Notes: a model not told the origin generated them from the sequence alone. Shown: positions 53,095 to 63,192, counted from the first letter of the stretch. The stretch: DNA of 64,000 nucleotides from Clostridia bacterium (GCA_910575055.1 CAJTDC010000001.1:186001-250000), one strand, 5' to 3'. Made by a program: numbers and translations.

Positions 53095-53889
53095 TTATCC
53101 CCTTCTACCTTTAAAAAAAGTACCTACATCTTCTCCTTCTATAATTTTATATACTATTGTTGGATCATCTCCTAATGCTACTACCATATTGACACCTGCC
53201 TTTTGACATAATTCTGCTGCCTGCACTTTTGTAGCCATACCTCCTACACTAAATTTAGAACCTTTTTGTCCTGCCATTTTGTGTATTTGCTCTGTTACTT
53301 CTGGTATAAAAGAAATCCTTTTTGCATCTATATTTGTTTTAGGGTCTTTATCATAAAGTCCATCAATATCTGTAAGCAGTATCAATAAATCTGCTTCTAT
53401 CATATCCGCTACCATAGCAGAAAGATTGTCATTGTCACTAAATTCAATCTCATATGTAGAAATTGTATCATTGGCATTAATAATGGGTACAATACCTAAT
53501 TCTAAAAGTGTATGAAGTGTATTTAATGTATTAGTACGTCTTTGTTCATTTTCAATTTCTTCTTTCGTAAGTAATATTTGTGCAATCGCTTGATTATATT
53601 CTTTAAAAAAATTTTGATAAATTTGTATCAAAACCGCTTGCCCTACTGCTGCTGCTGCTTGTTTCTTTTTAATTTCTTTTGGTCTTTGTACAAAAGAAAG
53701 GCGTGTTGCTCCTACACCAATTGCTCCAGACGTTACAAGTACAACTTCTTTTCCTTGATTTACTAAATCAGATAATACCCAAGCCATACGTTCAATACAT
53801 TTTAAATTTAAACGCCCATTTTCATATGTCAATGTAGAAGTACCTACTTTTACTACTATTCTTTTACTTTGTTTTAATATTTCCCTCAT
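53095..53889 (-). CDS. proB: glutamate 5-kinase, short form without PUA domain
   Basis: First step of proline synthesis, phosphorylating glutamate, 264 residues. Amino-acid-kinase landmarks: VKVGTSTLT near residue 11, LVTSGAIGVGA near 50, NANDTISTYEIEFSDNDNLSAMVADMIEADLLILLTDIDGLYDKDPKTN near 138-185, FSVGGMATKVQAA near 213. The C-terminal PUA domain of the E. coli enzyme (367 residues) is absent, as in many Firmicutes; proline feedback may still work through the kinase domain. GGAGAAA precedes the ATG. Confidence 0.94.
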   Translation of the reverse strand: MREILKQSKRIVVKVGTSTLTYENGRLNLKCIERMAWVLSDLVNQGKEVVLVTSGAIGVGATRLSFVQRPKEIKKKQAAAAVGQAVLIQIYQNFFKEYNQAIAQILLTKEEIENEQRRTNTLNTLHTLLELGIVPIINANDTISTYEIEFSDNDNLSAMVADMIEADLLILLTDIDGLYDKDPKTNIDAKRISFIPEVTEQIHKMAGQKGSKFSVGGMATKVQAAELCQKAGVNMVVALGDDPTIVYKIIEGEDVGTFFKGRRG

Positions 53890-54088
53890 AATATTTCTCC
53901 TCTTTGCTGCTTTATTAATTTGATTGTTATTCTACTACAAATGTTATATTTGTGCAATAAGCCAAATGTGCAGTAAAATATTACTTTATTATAAAACTAT
54001 ATTGAAAATATAAGTATTTCACTTTACAATATTATAAATTAACTGTTATAACAAAACATACTTATCAATTCAATAAAGGAGTATTTTA

Positions 54089-54514
54089 ATGAATATACCA
54101 TATTGGAAAAATTTACAGCCTCTTAGAATACCAGCAAATTGGACAATTTTACAACATAAACTGATGAATATAGAGCCTGAAAAATTAAATAAAAATGATG
54201 ATAAATGGCTTACTATGTTTGTAGAAGATATATTACAAATAGAAAGACATTTGAAACGCAAAATCAACAAAAAAGTAGAACAACAAAAATTAATCATTGA
54301 TTTAGGTTGGTATCCAGATAGTGAACCTTCTGGAAATTTTCGTCTAGTTGCAATATTAAATAATAATTGGGAATTTCCTTTACTTCAATTTACATCACGC
54401 AGTAAAAAAGAAATTGTGGAAACATTAGAATATTGGTTATTTGGAATATTTGATGATATATATTTTATTGAAGATGAAAATCATTTTCGCAAACTTTATA
54501 AACATTACCAATAA
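54089..54514 (+). CDS. hypothetical protein
   Basis: 141 residues, soluble, no signal or membrane segment. It begins MNIPYWKNLQPLRIPANW, has a basic helix EDILQIERHLKRKINKKVEQQK near 45-65, then DLGWYPDSEPSGNFRLVAILNNNWEFPLLQF and a C-terminal helix. AAGGAG precedes the ATG and a terminator follows, so it is a single-gene unit. I do not recognise a family. The pattern of a short strand-rich middle suggests an immunity- or barnase-inhibitor-like fold at most; not claimed. Confidence 0.6.
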   Translation: MNIPYWKNLQPLRIPANWTILQHKLMNIEPEKLNKNDDKWLTMFVEDILQIERHLKRKINKKVEQQKLIIDLGWYPDSEPSGNFRLVAILNNNWEFPLLQFTSRSKKEIVETLEYWLFGIFDDIYFIEDENHFRKLYKHYQ

Positions 54515-54516
54515 AA

Positions 54517-54546
54517 AACCCTCCACAAATAGTAGAGGGCTGTTTT
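54517..54546. terminator. bidirectional terminator
   Basis: CCCTC / GAGGG stem with flanking A and T runs (AAAAAACCCTC ... GAGGGCTGTTTT) between convergent genes. Confidence 0.7.
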
Positions 54547-54547
54547 A

Positions 54548-56002
54548 TTATTTTACTGTCATTTCTTCTATCAATTTTGATTTCAAAGCACTTAATTTTT
54601 CAGACAAATCTACAGGCACAATATGAGGATTTTTATTTCTTTTGTGTTCTTCCCAAAGTGTATCTTTTTCTTTGTTACAATATGCCTGCATTTCCATTAC
54701 TTTTGGAGATTGATAAACACATTTTCCATTTTCAAATATAGGTACTAAAAGCTCTCTTATTGTATAAGTACCTGGCTGCAATGTCATTCTTTTCCATTTT
54801 GCACTATCATCAAATAATGTTAACACTTTTGTTTCATCAATGGTTTCTTCTTCTAAAACAATGACATCTGCTTTAATTTTGCCTGTTTTTTTATCATAAA
54901 CACGGAATATTTTTTTAATTCCCGGATTAGTTACTTTTTCCACATTATTAGAAAGTTTTATTTTTGGTATGAAGTTGCCATTTTCATCACTTTCTGCTGC
55001 CAATTTATACACTCCACCAAATGCAGGACAGTCGTCGCTTGTAATCAGTTTTGTTCCTACACCCCACAAACCAATTTTTGCACCTTGCAATTTTAAATTA
55101 GCAATCAAATATTCGTCTAAGTCACTAGAAGCACTAATCACTGCATCTTCAAATCCTGCATCTTCCAACATTTTTTTTGCTTGTTTAGATAAATAAGATA
55201 AGTCACCACTATCTAAACGAATACCATAATTTTTCAGTTCAATGCCTTTGTCTTTCATTTCTTGGAATACTTTAATGGCATTAGGTACACCAGACTCTAA
55301 TGTATTATACGTATCTACAAGCAATGTACAAGCATTTGGAAATAATTCTGCATATTTACGAAACGCTGTCAACTCATCTGGAAAACTCATTACCCAACTA
55401 TGAGCGTGTGTTCCTTTTACTGGTACATCAAACAATTTTCCTGTCAATACATTACTTGTACCACAGCAGCCACCTATTACAGCTGCTCTTGCACCATAAG
55501 TACCTGCATCAGGTCCTTGTGCTCTTCGTAAACCAAATTCCATAACAGGGTCACCTTGTGCTGCCCAAACAACACGAGATGCTTTTGTAGCTATTAAGCT
55601 TTGATGATTTATAATGTTTAAAAGTGCTGTTTCAATCAGTTGCGCTTCCATAATGGGAGCTTTTATACGCATTAAAGGTTCATGAGGAAATACTATTGTT
55701 CCCTCTGGTATCGCATAAATTTCACCTGTAAAGCGAAATTGTTTTAAATAATCAATAAAACCTTCTGAAAAAATATTTAAACTTTCTAAATAGTCAATAT
55801 CTTGTTTTGAAAATTGTAATTGATTAATATATTCTATTGCTTGCTCTAACCCTGCTGCTATAGCATAACCATTTCCGCTAGGATTTTTTCTATAAAACAA
55901 GTCAAATACTACAATTTTCTTTTGTAATCCTTTTTCTTGGTAGCCTTGCATCATTGTTAGTTGATATAAATCTGTCAAAAGTGTTAAATCATTTTTTTGC
56001 AC
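54548..56002 (-). CDS. pncB: nicotinate phosphoribosyltransferase
   Basis: NAD salvage enzyme joining nicotinate and PRPP, 484 residues, the long Firmicute form. Landmarks: LTDLYQLTMMQGYQ at residues 8-21, RKNPSGNGYAIAAGLEQ, EFGLRRAQGPDAGTYGARAA near 155-175, HSWVMSF near 202, RLDSGDLSYLSKQA near 268 and GVGTKLITSDDCPAFGGVYKL near 310-330. The start is a GTG at 56002 behind GGAGAG. It stands alone in front of the convergent hypothetical gene. Confidence 0.95.
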   Translation of the reverse strand: MQKNDLTLLTDLYQLTMMQGYQEKGLQKKIVVFDLFYRKNPSGNGYAIAAGLEQAIEYINQLQFSKQDIDYLESLNIFSEGFIDYLKQFRFTGEIYAIPEGTIVFPHEPLMRIKAPIMEAQLIETALLNIINHQSLIATKASRVVWAAQGDPVMEFGLRRAQGPDAGTYGARAAVIGGCCGTSNVLTGKLFDVPVKGTHAHSWVMSFPDELTAFRKYAELFPNACTLLVDTYNTLESGVPNAIKVFQEMKDKGIELKNYGIRLDSGDLSYLSKQAKKMLEDAGFEDAVISASSDLDEYLIANLKLQGAKIGLWGVGTKLITSDDCPAFGGVYKLAAESDENGNFIPKIKLSNNVEKVTNPGIKKIFRVYDKKTGKIKADVIVLEEETIDETKVLTLFDDSAKWKRMTLQPGTYTIRELLVPIFENGKCVYQSPKVMEMQAYCNKEKDTLWEEHKRNKNPHIVPVDLSEKLSALKSKLIEEMTVK

Positions 56003-56160
56003 GAGAAATCATCTCTCCTTTTTTTTATTTGCATATTACAAAAATATACAAATAACAATATTATAATAGTTATCATATGCTATTATACACTTTTTTTTAG
56101 TAAAATCAAACAAATTTCGCATTTTTTTATATAAAATATATTTTGCTGTCTAAAAAGTGC

Positions 56161-56189
56161 TTTACAAAAAATAAAAGCCATTGTATAAT
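56161..56189 (+). promoter_or_regulatory. ileS promoter
   Basis: TTTACA (56161) and TATAAT (56184) with a 17-base spacer; transcription should start near 56196 and give a leader of about 320 bases. Confidence 0.82.
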
Positions 56190-56195
56190 ACTTGC

Positions 56196-56466
56196 AAATA
56201 TAGAAAACACTGTGAAAGGGACAGTTGACTTTTTGAAATGTATACAGAGAATTGTCATTTGCTGAAAGACAATACAAGTAAAAAAGTTTTGAATATCCCC
56301 CTGGAGTGGCAGACCGAACAGCTCTTTGCTCAGTAAGTTCCGACGGTTTTCCCCGTTATGGAAAGCATAATGTTTGTTATGTGCATCAAACAATTCCTTA
56401 CTAGGAATACTAATCAGGTGGTACAATAAGTCTTTTTGTCCTGTTTTGGAGAAAAGGCTTTTTTAT
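56196..56466 (+). ncRNA. T-box riboswitch, probably isoleucine
   Basis: A structured leader of about 270 bases before ileS. The T-box core GGTGGTAC is at 56418-56425, directly before a terminator. Upstream, CGACGG/CCGTT and TTCC/GGAA arms fit the internal T-box stems. In the proposed specifier loop GAATATCC, the codon ATC (Ile) at 56295-56297 follows GAA plus one base, the usual spacing. Uncharged tRNA-Ile would favour read-through. The T-box is well supported by core, terminator and gene; the exact specifier is inferred. Confidence 0.8.
56429..56466 (+). terminator. T-box terminator
   Basis: AAGTCTTTT-TCC / GGA-AAAAGGCTT stem followed by TTTTTT, immediately after the T-box core. Confidence 0.82.
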
Positions 56467-56518
56467 TTGCTTTGCAGTATGATATAATAATCATAGCAAA
56501 ATTAAAGGAGGATTTTTT

Positions 56519-59500
56519 ATGTATGACAAAGTGTCTACTAATCTCAACTTTGTTGAGCGTGAAGTAGAAGTCCAAAAATTTTGGAAAGAGAATAATATTT
56601 TTGAAAAAAGCAATGCTTCCAGAGAGGGTTGCCCTGTTTTTACTTTTTATGATGGCCCTCCAACAGCAAACGGTAAGCCACACATTGGTCATATTATTAC
56701 ACGTGCCGTAAAAGACTTAATCCCTCGTTATAAAACAATGAAGGGATACAAAGTATTAAGAAAAGCAGGATGGGATACCCATGGACTTCCTGTAGAATTG
56801 GAAGTTGAAAAATCTCTTAACATCAGCGGTAAACCACAAATTGAAGAATATGGTATTGAACCTTTTATTTCTAAATGTAAAGAAAGCGTTTGGAAATACG
56901 AAGGGGAATGGAGAGAAATGAGTGACCGTGTTGGCTTCTGGGCTGATATGGACAACCCTTATGTTACCTATCACAATGATTATATCGAGTCTGAATGGTG
57001 GGCTTTAAAACAGATTTGGGACAAGGGACTTCTTTATAAAGGTCATAAAGTTGTGCCTTACTGCCCTCGCTGTGGTACTGCACTTTCTAGCCACGAAGTA
57101 GCTCAAGGTTACAAAGATGTCAAAGAAACATCTTGTATTGCAAAATTTAAAGTAGAAGGTACAGAAAATGAATATTTCCTTGCTTGGACAACAACACCAT
57201 GGACATTGCCTTCTAACGTTGCATTGACAGTAAATGCAAAAGATGAATATGCTAAAGTAAAATATAAAGACGAATATTTTATACTTGCTTCTGCTCTTTT
57301 AGATGGTATATTAGGAGAAGGCAATTATGAAGTAGTAGAAACCAAAACAGGTAAAGAATTGGAATATATGAGATATGAGTCTTTATTTGAATTTATTCCT
57401 TCTGACCCTAAAGGATTTTTTGTGACTTGTGACGACTATGTTACATTAACAGATGGTACTGGTATTGTTCACTCTGCTGGTGCATTTGGTGAAGACGATG
57501 CTCGTGTATGCCAAAAATATGACATTGTATTTCGTCAATATGTAGATAATCAAGGTTTTATGACACAAGAAACAGGCCCTTTTGCAGGTAAATTTGTAAA
57601 AGACGCTGACCCTCTTGTATTGGATTATTTAAAACAAAGTGGTGCGTTGTTTGCAGCAATACCATTTGAACACAACTATCCTTTCTGTTGGAGATGTGAT
57701 ACACCACTTATTTATTATGCTAGAAGTACATGGTTTATCAAAATGACAGCATTAAGAGATAATTTAGTAGCAAATAATAGAACAATCAACTGGTATCCAG
57801 ACAACATTAAAGAAGGACGTTTTGGCAACTTCTTAGAAAATGTAATCGACTGGGGATTGAGCCGTGAAAGATACTGGGGTACACCACTTCCTATTTGGGA
57901 ATGTGAATGTGGTCACAGACATACTATAGGCAGTATTGCAGAATTAAAAGAAATGTCACCTGACTGCCCTGACAATATAGAACTACACAAACCTTTTATT
58001 GATGCAGTACACATTACTTGTCCAGAATGTGGCAAACTGATGAAAAGAGTACCAGAAGTAATTGACTGCTGGTTCGACAGTGGAAGTATGCCTTTTGCAC
58101 AATTCCACTATCCATTTGAAAATAAAGAATTGTTTGATGCAAATTTCCCTGCTGACTTCATTAGTGAAGCAGTTGACCAAACAAGAGGCTGGTTCTATAC
58201 ATTACTTGCAGTAAGCACATTACTTTTTGACAAATCTTCTTTCAAAAACTGTATTGTATTAGGACACGTACAGGATAAAGATGGTCAAAAAATGAGTAAA
58301 CACAAAGGTAATGTTGTTGACCCTTGGGACGCATTAAATAAACAAGGTGCAGATGCTGTTCGTTGGTATTTCTATGCAAATAGTGCTCCTTGGCTACCTA
58401 GCCGTTATTATGAAGAAGCAGTAAACGAAATGCAAAGAAAATATATGGGCACTCTTTGGAACACATATGCTTTCTATGTACTTTATGCAGAAATTGACCA
58501 GTTCAACCCAACAAAATACAAACTAGAATATGAAAAACTGTCTGCTATGGATAAATGGATACTTTCTAAACTACAAACATTAAATAAATTTGTTGACGAA
58601 AGTTTAGAAGGTTATAAAATTACAGAGCCAGCTAGAGCAATGGCAGAATTTGTAGATGATTTAAGTAATTGGTATGTCAGAAGAAGCAGAGAACGTTTCT
58701 GGGGAAAAGATATGCCTCAAGACAAAATCAATGCTTATATGACACTTCATACTGTTTTAGTGACTATGGCAAAATTGACAGCACCTTTTACACCTTTTAT
58801 TGCAGAAGAAATTTACAACAATATTGTTAAAAATGTAGATGAAACAGCAAAAGAAAGCGTTCATCTTTGCGACTGGCCAGAATATCATTCTGAATGGGTA
58901 GACAAAGATTTAGAAAACAATATGGATTTAGTATTAAAAATAGTCGTAGAAGGTCGTGCTGCAAGAAATGCGGCTAATATCAAAAACCGTCAACCTATGT
59001 CTGTAATGTATGTCAAAGCAGAACAAGAATTGTCTGAAGACTATCAAGCAATTATTAAAGAAGAACTTAACATTAAAAATGTAACATTTACACAAGATGT
59101 AGAAGGTTTTACCACATACACATTTAAACCACAACTGAGAACATTAGGTAAAAAATATGGTAAACTTGTACCAAAAATTGGAGAAGCTCTCAAAGCAGTA
59201 GATGGTACTGCATTTATGGATACATTAAAAGCAGATGGTAAAGCAACACTCAATATTGATGGTGAAGAGGTTGTATTAGAGCAAGATGATGTATTAGTAG
59301 ATACAGCACAAAAAGACGGCTTTGTTACTTCCAAAAATAATGATGTTACAGTCGTAATTGATACAAACTTGACACCAGAACTCATTGAAGAAGGTTTTGT
59401 TAGAGAAATTACAAGCAAAATACAAACAATGAGAAAAGAAGCAAACTTTGAAGTAATGGATAAAATCAAAGTATATCACGATGGTAGTGCCAAAATTGCT

Positions 59501-59632
59501 GATATTATAGCAAATAATGATATTAAAACAGATGTACTTGCAGAAGAATTTGTTTCTGGTAAAGGTGGAACATATTTTAAAGAATGGAATATCAATGGCG
59601 AAAAAGTAACACTTGGTGTTGAAAAAGTATGA
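56519..59632 (+). CDS. ileS: isoleucyl-tRNA synthetase, type 2 (eukaryote-like)
   Basis: Class I synthetase charging tRNA-Ile, 1037 residues. DGPPTANGKPHIGHI carries an intact HIGH at 55-58; the editing domain (about 190-385) and KMSKH near residue 590 follow; zinc ligands are in ECECGHRH and CPECGKL near 460-505. The length and N-terminal blocks (NFVEREVEVQKFW, GWDTHGLPVELEVEK) match the eukaryote-like IleS2 group rather than E. coli type 1 (938). IleS2 enzymes tend to resist mupirocin; that is inference. AAAGGAGG precedes the ATG and a T-box controls it. Confidence 0.95.
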   Translation: MYDKVSTNLNFVEREVEVQKFWKENNIFEKSNASREGCPVFTFYDGPPTANGKPHIGHIITRAVKDLIPRYKTMKGYKVLRKAGWDTHGLPVELEVEKSLNISGKPQIEEYGIEPFISKCKESVWKYEGEWREMSDRVGFWADMDNPYVTYHNDYIESEWWALKQIWDKGLLYKGHKVVPYCPRCGTALSSHEVAQGYKDVKETSCIAKFKVEGTENEYFLAWTTTPWTLPSNVALTVNAKDEYAKVKYKDEYFILASALLDGILGEGNYEVVETKTGKELEYMRYESLFEFIPSDPKGFFVTCDDYVTLTDGTGIVHSAGAFGEDDARVCQKYDIVFRQYVDNQGFMTQETGPFAGKFVKDADPLVLDYLKQSGALFAAIPFEHNYPFCWRCDTPLIYYARSTWFIKMTALRDNLVANNRTINWYPDNIKEGRFGNFLENVIDWGLSRERYWGTPLPIWECECGHRHTIGSIAELKEMSPDCPDNIELHKPFIDAVHITCPECGKLMKRVPEVIDCWFDSGSMPFAQFHYPFENKELFDANFPADFISEAVDQTRGWFYTLLAVSTLLFDKSSFKNCIVLGHVQDKDGQKMSKHKGNVVDPWDALNKQGADAVRWYFYANSAPWLPSRYYEEAVNEMQRKYMGTLWNTYAFYVLYAEIDQFNPTKYKLEYEKLSAMDKWILSKLQTLNKFVDESLEGYKITEPARAMAEFVDDLSNWYVRRSRERFWGKDMPQDKINAYMTLHTVLVTMAKLTAPFTPFIAEEIYNNIVKNVDETAKESVHLCDWPEYHSEWVDKDLENNMDLVLKIVVEGRAARNAANIKNRQPMSVMYVKAEQELSEDYQAIIKEELNIKNVTFTQDVEGFTTYTFKPQLRTLGKKYGKLVPKIGEALKAVDGTAFMDTLKADGKATLNIDGEEVVLEQDDVLVDTAQKDGFVTSKNNDVTVVIDTNLTPELIEEGFVREITSKIQTMRKEANFEVMDKIKVYHDGSAKIADIIANNDIKTDVLAEEFVSGKGGTYFKEWNINGEKVTLGVEKV

Positions 59633-59636
59633 TGAT

Positions 59637-59670
59637 AAAAGCCTTGAGCATTTGCTCAAGGCTTTTTTTA
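59637..59670. terminator. bidirectional terminator
   Basis: AAGCCTTGAGC / GCTCAAGGCTT stem with a four-base loop and flanking A/T runs between ileS and the convergent gene. Confidence 0.9.
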
Positions 59671-60174
59671 TTGTTTTAAAAGTTGTTGTCTATACTGTTG
59701 ATATTCTTCTGTAGACTCCTTTATTTCGTCATAATCCTCTTTTGTTAATTTTCTAATTATTTTTGCTGGTACACCATATACAATATGCCCCTCTGGAACA
59801 AGCATATTCTGTGGTACTACAGCACCTGCACCTATAATGCAATTCTTTTGTACTACGACACCATTTTGTACAATTGCTCCCATACCAACAATACAATCAT
59901 CAGCTATCGTACAACCATGTACAATGGCATTATGTCCTATTGTCACATTTTTTCCAATAGTAACATCAATACCAATTTCAGTATGAATACAGCTGTTTTC
60001 CTGTATATTTGTATTATCTCCTATTGTTACTTTATTGTCTTCTCCTCTTATTACTACATTAGGATATACAATACAGTTTTTTCCCATTTCTACATTACCT
60101 AGCAAAACTGCCTGTGAAAAAATATAGCTATCTTTTCCCACTATAGGCGTAAATTGTTTATACTTTTTTATCAT
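59668..60174 (-). CDS. gamma-carbonic-anhydrase-like hexapeptide protein
   Basis: 168 residues of left-handed beta-helix built from hexapeptide repeats (VGKDSY, VEMGKNCIVYPNVVIRGEDN, VTIGKNVTIGHNAIVHGCTI). The three metal-ligand His positions of the gamma-CA/PaaY group are visible: His in CIHTE near 68, GHNAIVHG near 85-90. R51 and D53-like (IRGEDN) are present. The ATG at 60174 is six bases after AAAGGTG; a GTG at 60183 lies inside that site. Many relatives have no carbonic anhydrase activity, so the role is open. Confidence 0.85.
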   Translation of the reverse strand: MIKKYKQFTPIVGKDSYIFSQAVLLGNVEMGKNCIVYPNVVIRGEDNKVTIGDNTNIQENSCIHTEIGIDVTIGKNVTIGHNAIVHGCTIADDCIVGMGAIVQNGVVVQKNCIIGAGAVVPQNMLVPEGHIVYGVPAKIIRKLTKEDYDEIKESTEEYQQYRQQLLKQ

Positions 60175-60201
60175 ATATTTCACCTTTTTGTATATCTAAT
60201 T

Positions 60202-61971
60202 TTAATATTTATCAAAATTTTCTTCTACAGCAATATTACTATCATCATAATTTAATTCAAAATTATTATTGTTATTATAATAACTATTAGTGTTGTTGTA
60301 ATTTGTTATATCACTTGCTTGTTCTGCTAGTTTAAATTTAGAAACTAAATCTTTTAATGTTTGTGATTGTGCAGAAAGTTCTTGACTAGATGCAGCATTT
60401 TCTTCTGCTGTTGCTGTAGTAGTATGTACTACACTAGAAACTTGACTAATTCCCTCTGTTACTTGTGCAATCGCTTCTGCTTGCCATGCAAAATCAGATG
60501 CAATTTTATCTACTACTGCTGCAATACTTTTTGAACCTTCTACTACAGAAGAAAGTAAATTTGCTGTTTCTCCTGCAATCTCTGTACCATTTTTAACTGC
60601 TTTAATAGAAGTTTCAATTAATGTTGTAGTATTTTTTGCAGCCTCTGCACTTTTGCTTGCCAAACTACGCACTTCATCAGCAACTACTGCAAATCCTTTT
60701 CCTGCTGTACCTGCTCTTGCTGCTTCTACCGCTGCATTTAATGCAAGTATATTTGTTTGGAATGCAATGTCTTCTATCGTTTTAATAATTTTGCTAATTT
60801 CATTAGAACTAGCATTAATATTTTCCATAGCATCAATCATATTTTGCATTTGGTCATTACAATTCAATATTACTGTTGTAACATCAGTTACCTGACCATT
60901 TGCCATTTGTGTACTCTTTTCATTTGTCTCTACGTGGTTACGAATATCTTCTGTTGTTGCAACCAATTCTTCTACAGAACTTGCTTGCTCTGTAGCTCCT
61001 TGTGAAAGTACTTGTGCACCTGTAGATACTTTTTCTGACTCATTTGCAACCAATATACCTGCTTTTTGTATGCTTTTTACTGTGTTAGACAAAACATTTT
61101 GAAACTCCACTATAGAATTTTGAATTTCTCTAAATTCTCCTCTAAATTCACATTGTGATGAAACATTCAAATCTCCTTCTGCCATCATCTGCATAGAACG
61201 TTGTATTTCTTTTACATATCCTTCCAACTCTTTTACAGAAAAGTTTAATGTGTCTGCTAATATTCCAATTTCATTATTGGATGTATAAGGTATTTCAAAG
61301 TCTAATCTACCCTCTGCTAATTTTTTACTAGCATCTGTAATAGTTAAAATAGGATTTATAATACTCTTTATGTTATATCTAAATAATATCAATACTGTTA
61401 TAAACACAAGTAGTATTACTATTGCCGTAGATATTGTAGAAAAATTTGCTAATCTTACAATTTCATCTTCACTTTCTTGCAATAATTGATTTGTAATTTC
61501 AATTGTCTCATTCATTTGGCTAGAAAGTCCCAAAACATATTGCTTTGTTTGTTCTATATAAATTTGTTTTGCTCTTTCATAATCTGTATCTTTTATAGAC
61601 AATATTTCTGATGCAGAATTATGTATTTTTTCGTGTGTACTCTTTAAACTTTCTAATTTTGATGTAACATTTTCTGGCCAATTTGTACGGTCTGTATTAT
61701 AAAGTAAATTTCCTAAACCACAAGTTTTATAATCCAAACTACCAGTAAATTCATCTCCAAAATTTAAAGAGGAGTCTAAACTTTCCAACCATTGAAAATG
61801 AGCTGCTTGTGCTGTTAAAACAGCATTATTTAATGTAATAATTGCTTGTTCTCTTTCGCTTGATTTTTTTACTTTCTCAAAACATCCAACAGTAACTGTT
61901 CCACTTATAACTACAGCAATTAAAATAACAAGTACACGTAATAAAATGGAACGCTTAATTGACCTATTCAA
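60202..61971 (-). CDS. methyl-accepting chemotaxis protein, second extracytoplasmic CZB-like receptor
   Basis: 589 residues. TM1 is about 11-30 and TM2 about 178-200. The extracytoplasmic part carries His58 (AHFQW), Cys84 (KTCGLGNLL) and His113/His117 (THEKIH), with the same 26-, 29- and 4-residue spacings as the receptor at 14150. HAMP follows, then the signalling domain with [39 protein letters not shown]. The C-terminal tail is Asn/Tyr-rich ([19 protein letters not shown]). The start is a TTG at 61971 behind AGAGG. Sensing of zinc, oxidants or both is inferred. Confidence 0.9.
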   Translation of the reverse strand: MNRSIKRSILLRVLVILIAVVISGTVTVGCFEKVKKSSEREQAIITLNNAVLTAQAAHFQWLESLDSSLNFGDEFTGSLDYKTCGLGNLLYNTDRTNWPENVTSKLESLKSTHEKIHNSASEILSIKDTDYERAKQIYIEQTKQYVLGLSSQMNETIEITNQLLQESEDEIVRLANFSTISTAIVILLVFITVLILFRYNIKSIINPILTITDASKKLAEGRLDFEIPYTSNNEIGILADTLNFSVKELEGYVKEIQRSMQMMAEGDLNVSSQCEFRGEFREIQNSIVEFQNVLSNTVKSIQKAGILVANESEKVSTGAQVLSQGATEQASSVEELVATTEDIRNHVETNEKSTQMANGQVTDVTTVILNCNDQMQNMIDAMENINASSNEISKIIKTIEDIAFQTNILALNAAVEAARAGTAGKGFAVVADEVRSLASKSAEAAKNTTTLIETSIKAVKNGTEIAGETANLLSSVVEGSKSIAAVVDKIASDFAWQAEAIAQVTEGISQVSSVVHTTTATAEENAASSQELSAQSQTLKDLVSKFKLAEQASDITNYNNTNSYYNNNNNFELNYDDSNIAVEENFDKY

Positions 61972-62110
61972 AATATACGCCTCTTTTCTTTTTATTATTT
62001 TTTATTGTTTAAAAACCATTATTAAGATATAAAAAAAGGAAACGAAATATTAATACTATAGTATTATGAAATATAAATACTATATCTACAGCATTTTACT
62101 ATGAAATAAT

Positions 62111-62142
62111 AAAAAGCTGCTGATAATTCAACAGCTCTTTTA
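62111..62142 (-). terminator. terminator of lipoprotein gene
   Basis: AGCTGTTGA / TCAGCAGCT stem with a short loop and TTTTTATT on the minus strand. Confidence 0.72.
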
Positions 62143-62149
62143 TTACCTT

Positions 62150-63040
62150 TTATTGTGCCTGTGTAGCATTTTTTGCTTCTTCTGGAATTTCAAAATCTGC
62201 TGCATTATTAAAGTTTTTATTTGTCATAGAAATTTTCATAGCATCAACAGTAAGTGCTTGTTCTTGTTGAGCAGTTGCCATTACTTTGTCCATCAATCCT
62301 TGCATCATAGCTGTCATATCCATTTCATATTTTACTGGATATTGTTCTGCATTTATCCATATACTCATTGTAATGTCTGGTAAATCTTCATATATTGTTG
62401 ATGCATCTAAATCTGTACCAGCTAACATAGGTTCTAAATCATCTAATGCACCTGATGCTTTTAATACTTCATTCATTTGACTTCCTGTAATGACACCATC
62501 ATATTTTGTTGCATCTTCACCATTTACTTGCTCTGTACCTGCTTCTGTAAAACCTGTAGAATTGTCTAAATATGTAGATAAATTTTCTTTTGTATCATAT
62601 TGTGCTAATTGTTCTTCTGGTACATTTTGTTTATACCAGCTTCCCATCATATTCATATACATTGTCATATTACCATCTGTTTCATCAGCATAAAACTGCA
62701 TCATTTGAGTTCCGCCTAATTGTTCTCCCATATCTATAGTCATATCCATTTTTAATTTCATAGGGTCTGTAAAGGAAATCATATCCATATTTGTTTTCAT
62801 ATTTACAGTTTGTCCCTGTGATGTCATAACCATATCCATAGTCATATTGGACTCTACGCTTGTTGCTTCTTGCATTTTTTCTTCTGCTGCTTTTACAATT
62901 TCTTCAGGTGTAGGTGCTGTACTTTGTTGTTGTGAAACTTCTCCTCCTTCATTACCACCATTACTACCACCGCAAGCAGCTACAGAAAACATCATAATAA
63001 CTACCATAGTCAAACTAATTAACTTGTTATAAAACTTCAT
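62150..63040 (-). CDS. lipoprotein, DUF6612-like
   Basis: 296 residues with signal peptide and lipobox VAAC (Cys23), then a Gly/Asn/Gln linker. The mature domain: TPEEIVKAAEEKMQEATSVESNMTMDMVM, MDMISFTDPMKLKMDMTIDMG, MYMNMMGSWYKQNVPEEQL, VNGEDATKYDGVITG and terminal NNAADFEIPEEAKNA. It shares motif order with the following partial gene, with which it is in tandem. The repeated Met residues are notable. It is likely a cell-surface lipid- or ligand-binding protein of the LolA-like type; unproven. Confidence 0.78.
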   Translation of the reverse strand: MKFYNKLISLTMVVIMMFSVAACGGSNGGNEGGEVSQQQSTAPTPEEIVKAAEEKMQEATSVESNMTMDMVMTSQGQTVNMKTNMDMISFTDPMKLKMDMTIDMGEQLGGTQMMQFYADETDGNMTMYMNMMGSWYKQNVPEEQLAQYDTKENLSTYLDNSTGFTEAGTEQVNGEDATKYDGVITGSQMNEVLKASGALDDLEPMLAGTDLDASTIYEDLPDITMSIWINAEQYPVKYEMDMTAMMQGLMDKVMATAQQEQALTVDAMKISMTNKNFNNAADFEIPEEAKNATQAQ

Positions 63041-63192
63041 TTTGAACTCCTCCCTATTATATTTTTCATTTTATTTTGCATTTATTATAACACATCATTC
63101 TTTATTTTGTTAGCATTATTTTTTAAATTTAACATAAATTTTATAAAAAATTTAATTAAAACAAATCATTTTTTGTTAATAATATATATCTA

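Noticed and set aside
56083..56692. Minus-strand frames across the ileS leader
   Set aside because: They cover the T-box and the ileS start, have no ribosome sites, and their peptides have no pattern; the RNA structure explains the region.
62041..62100. Repeated ACTATGAAATA-like words and TACTATAGTA palindrome as operators
   Set aside because: Short and AT-rich, expected by chance in this composition; no partner sites elsewhere in the window.
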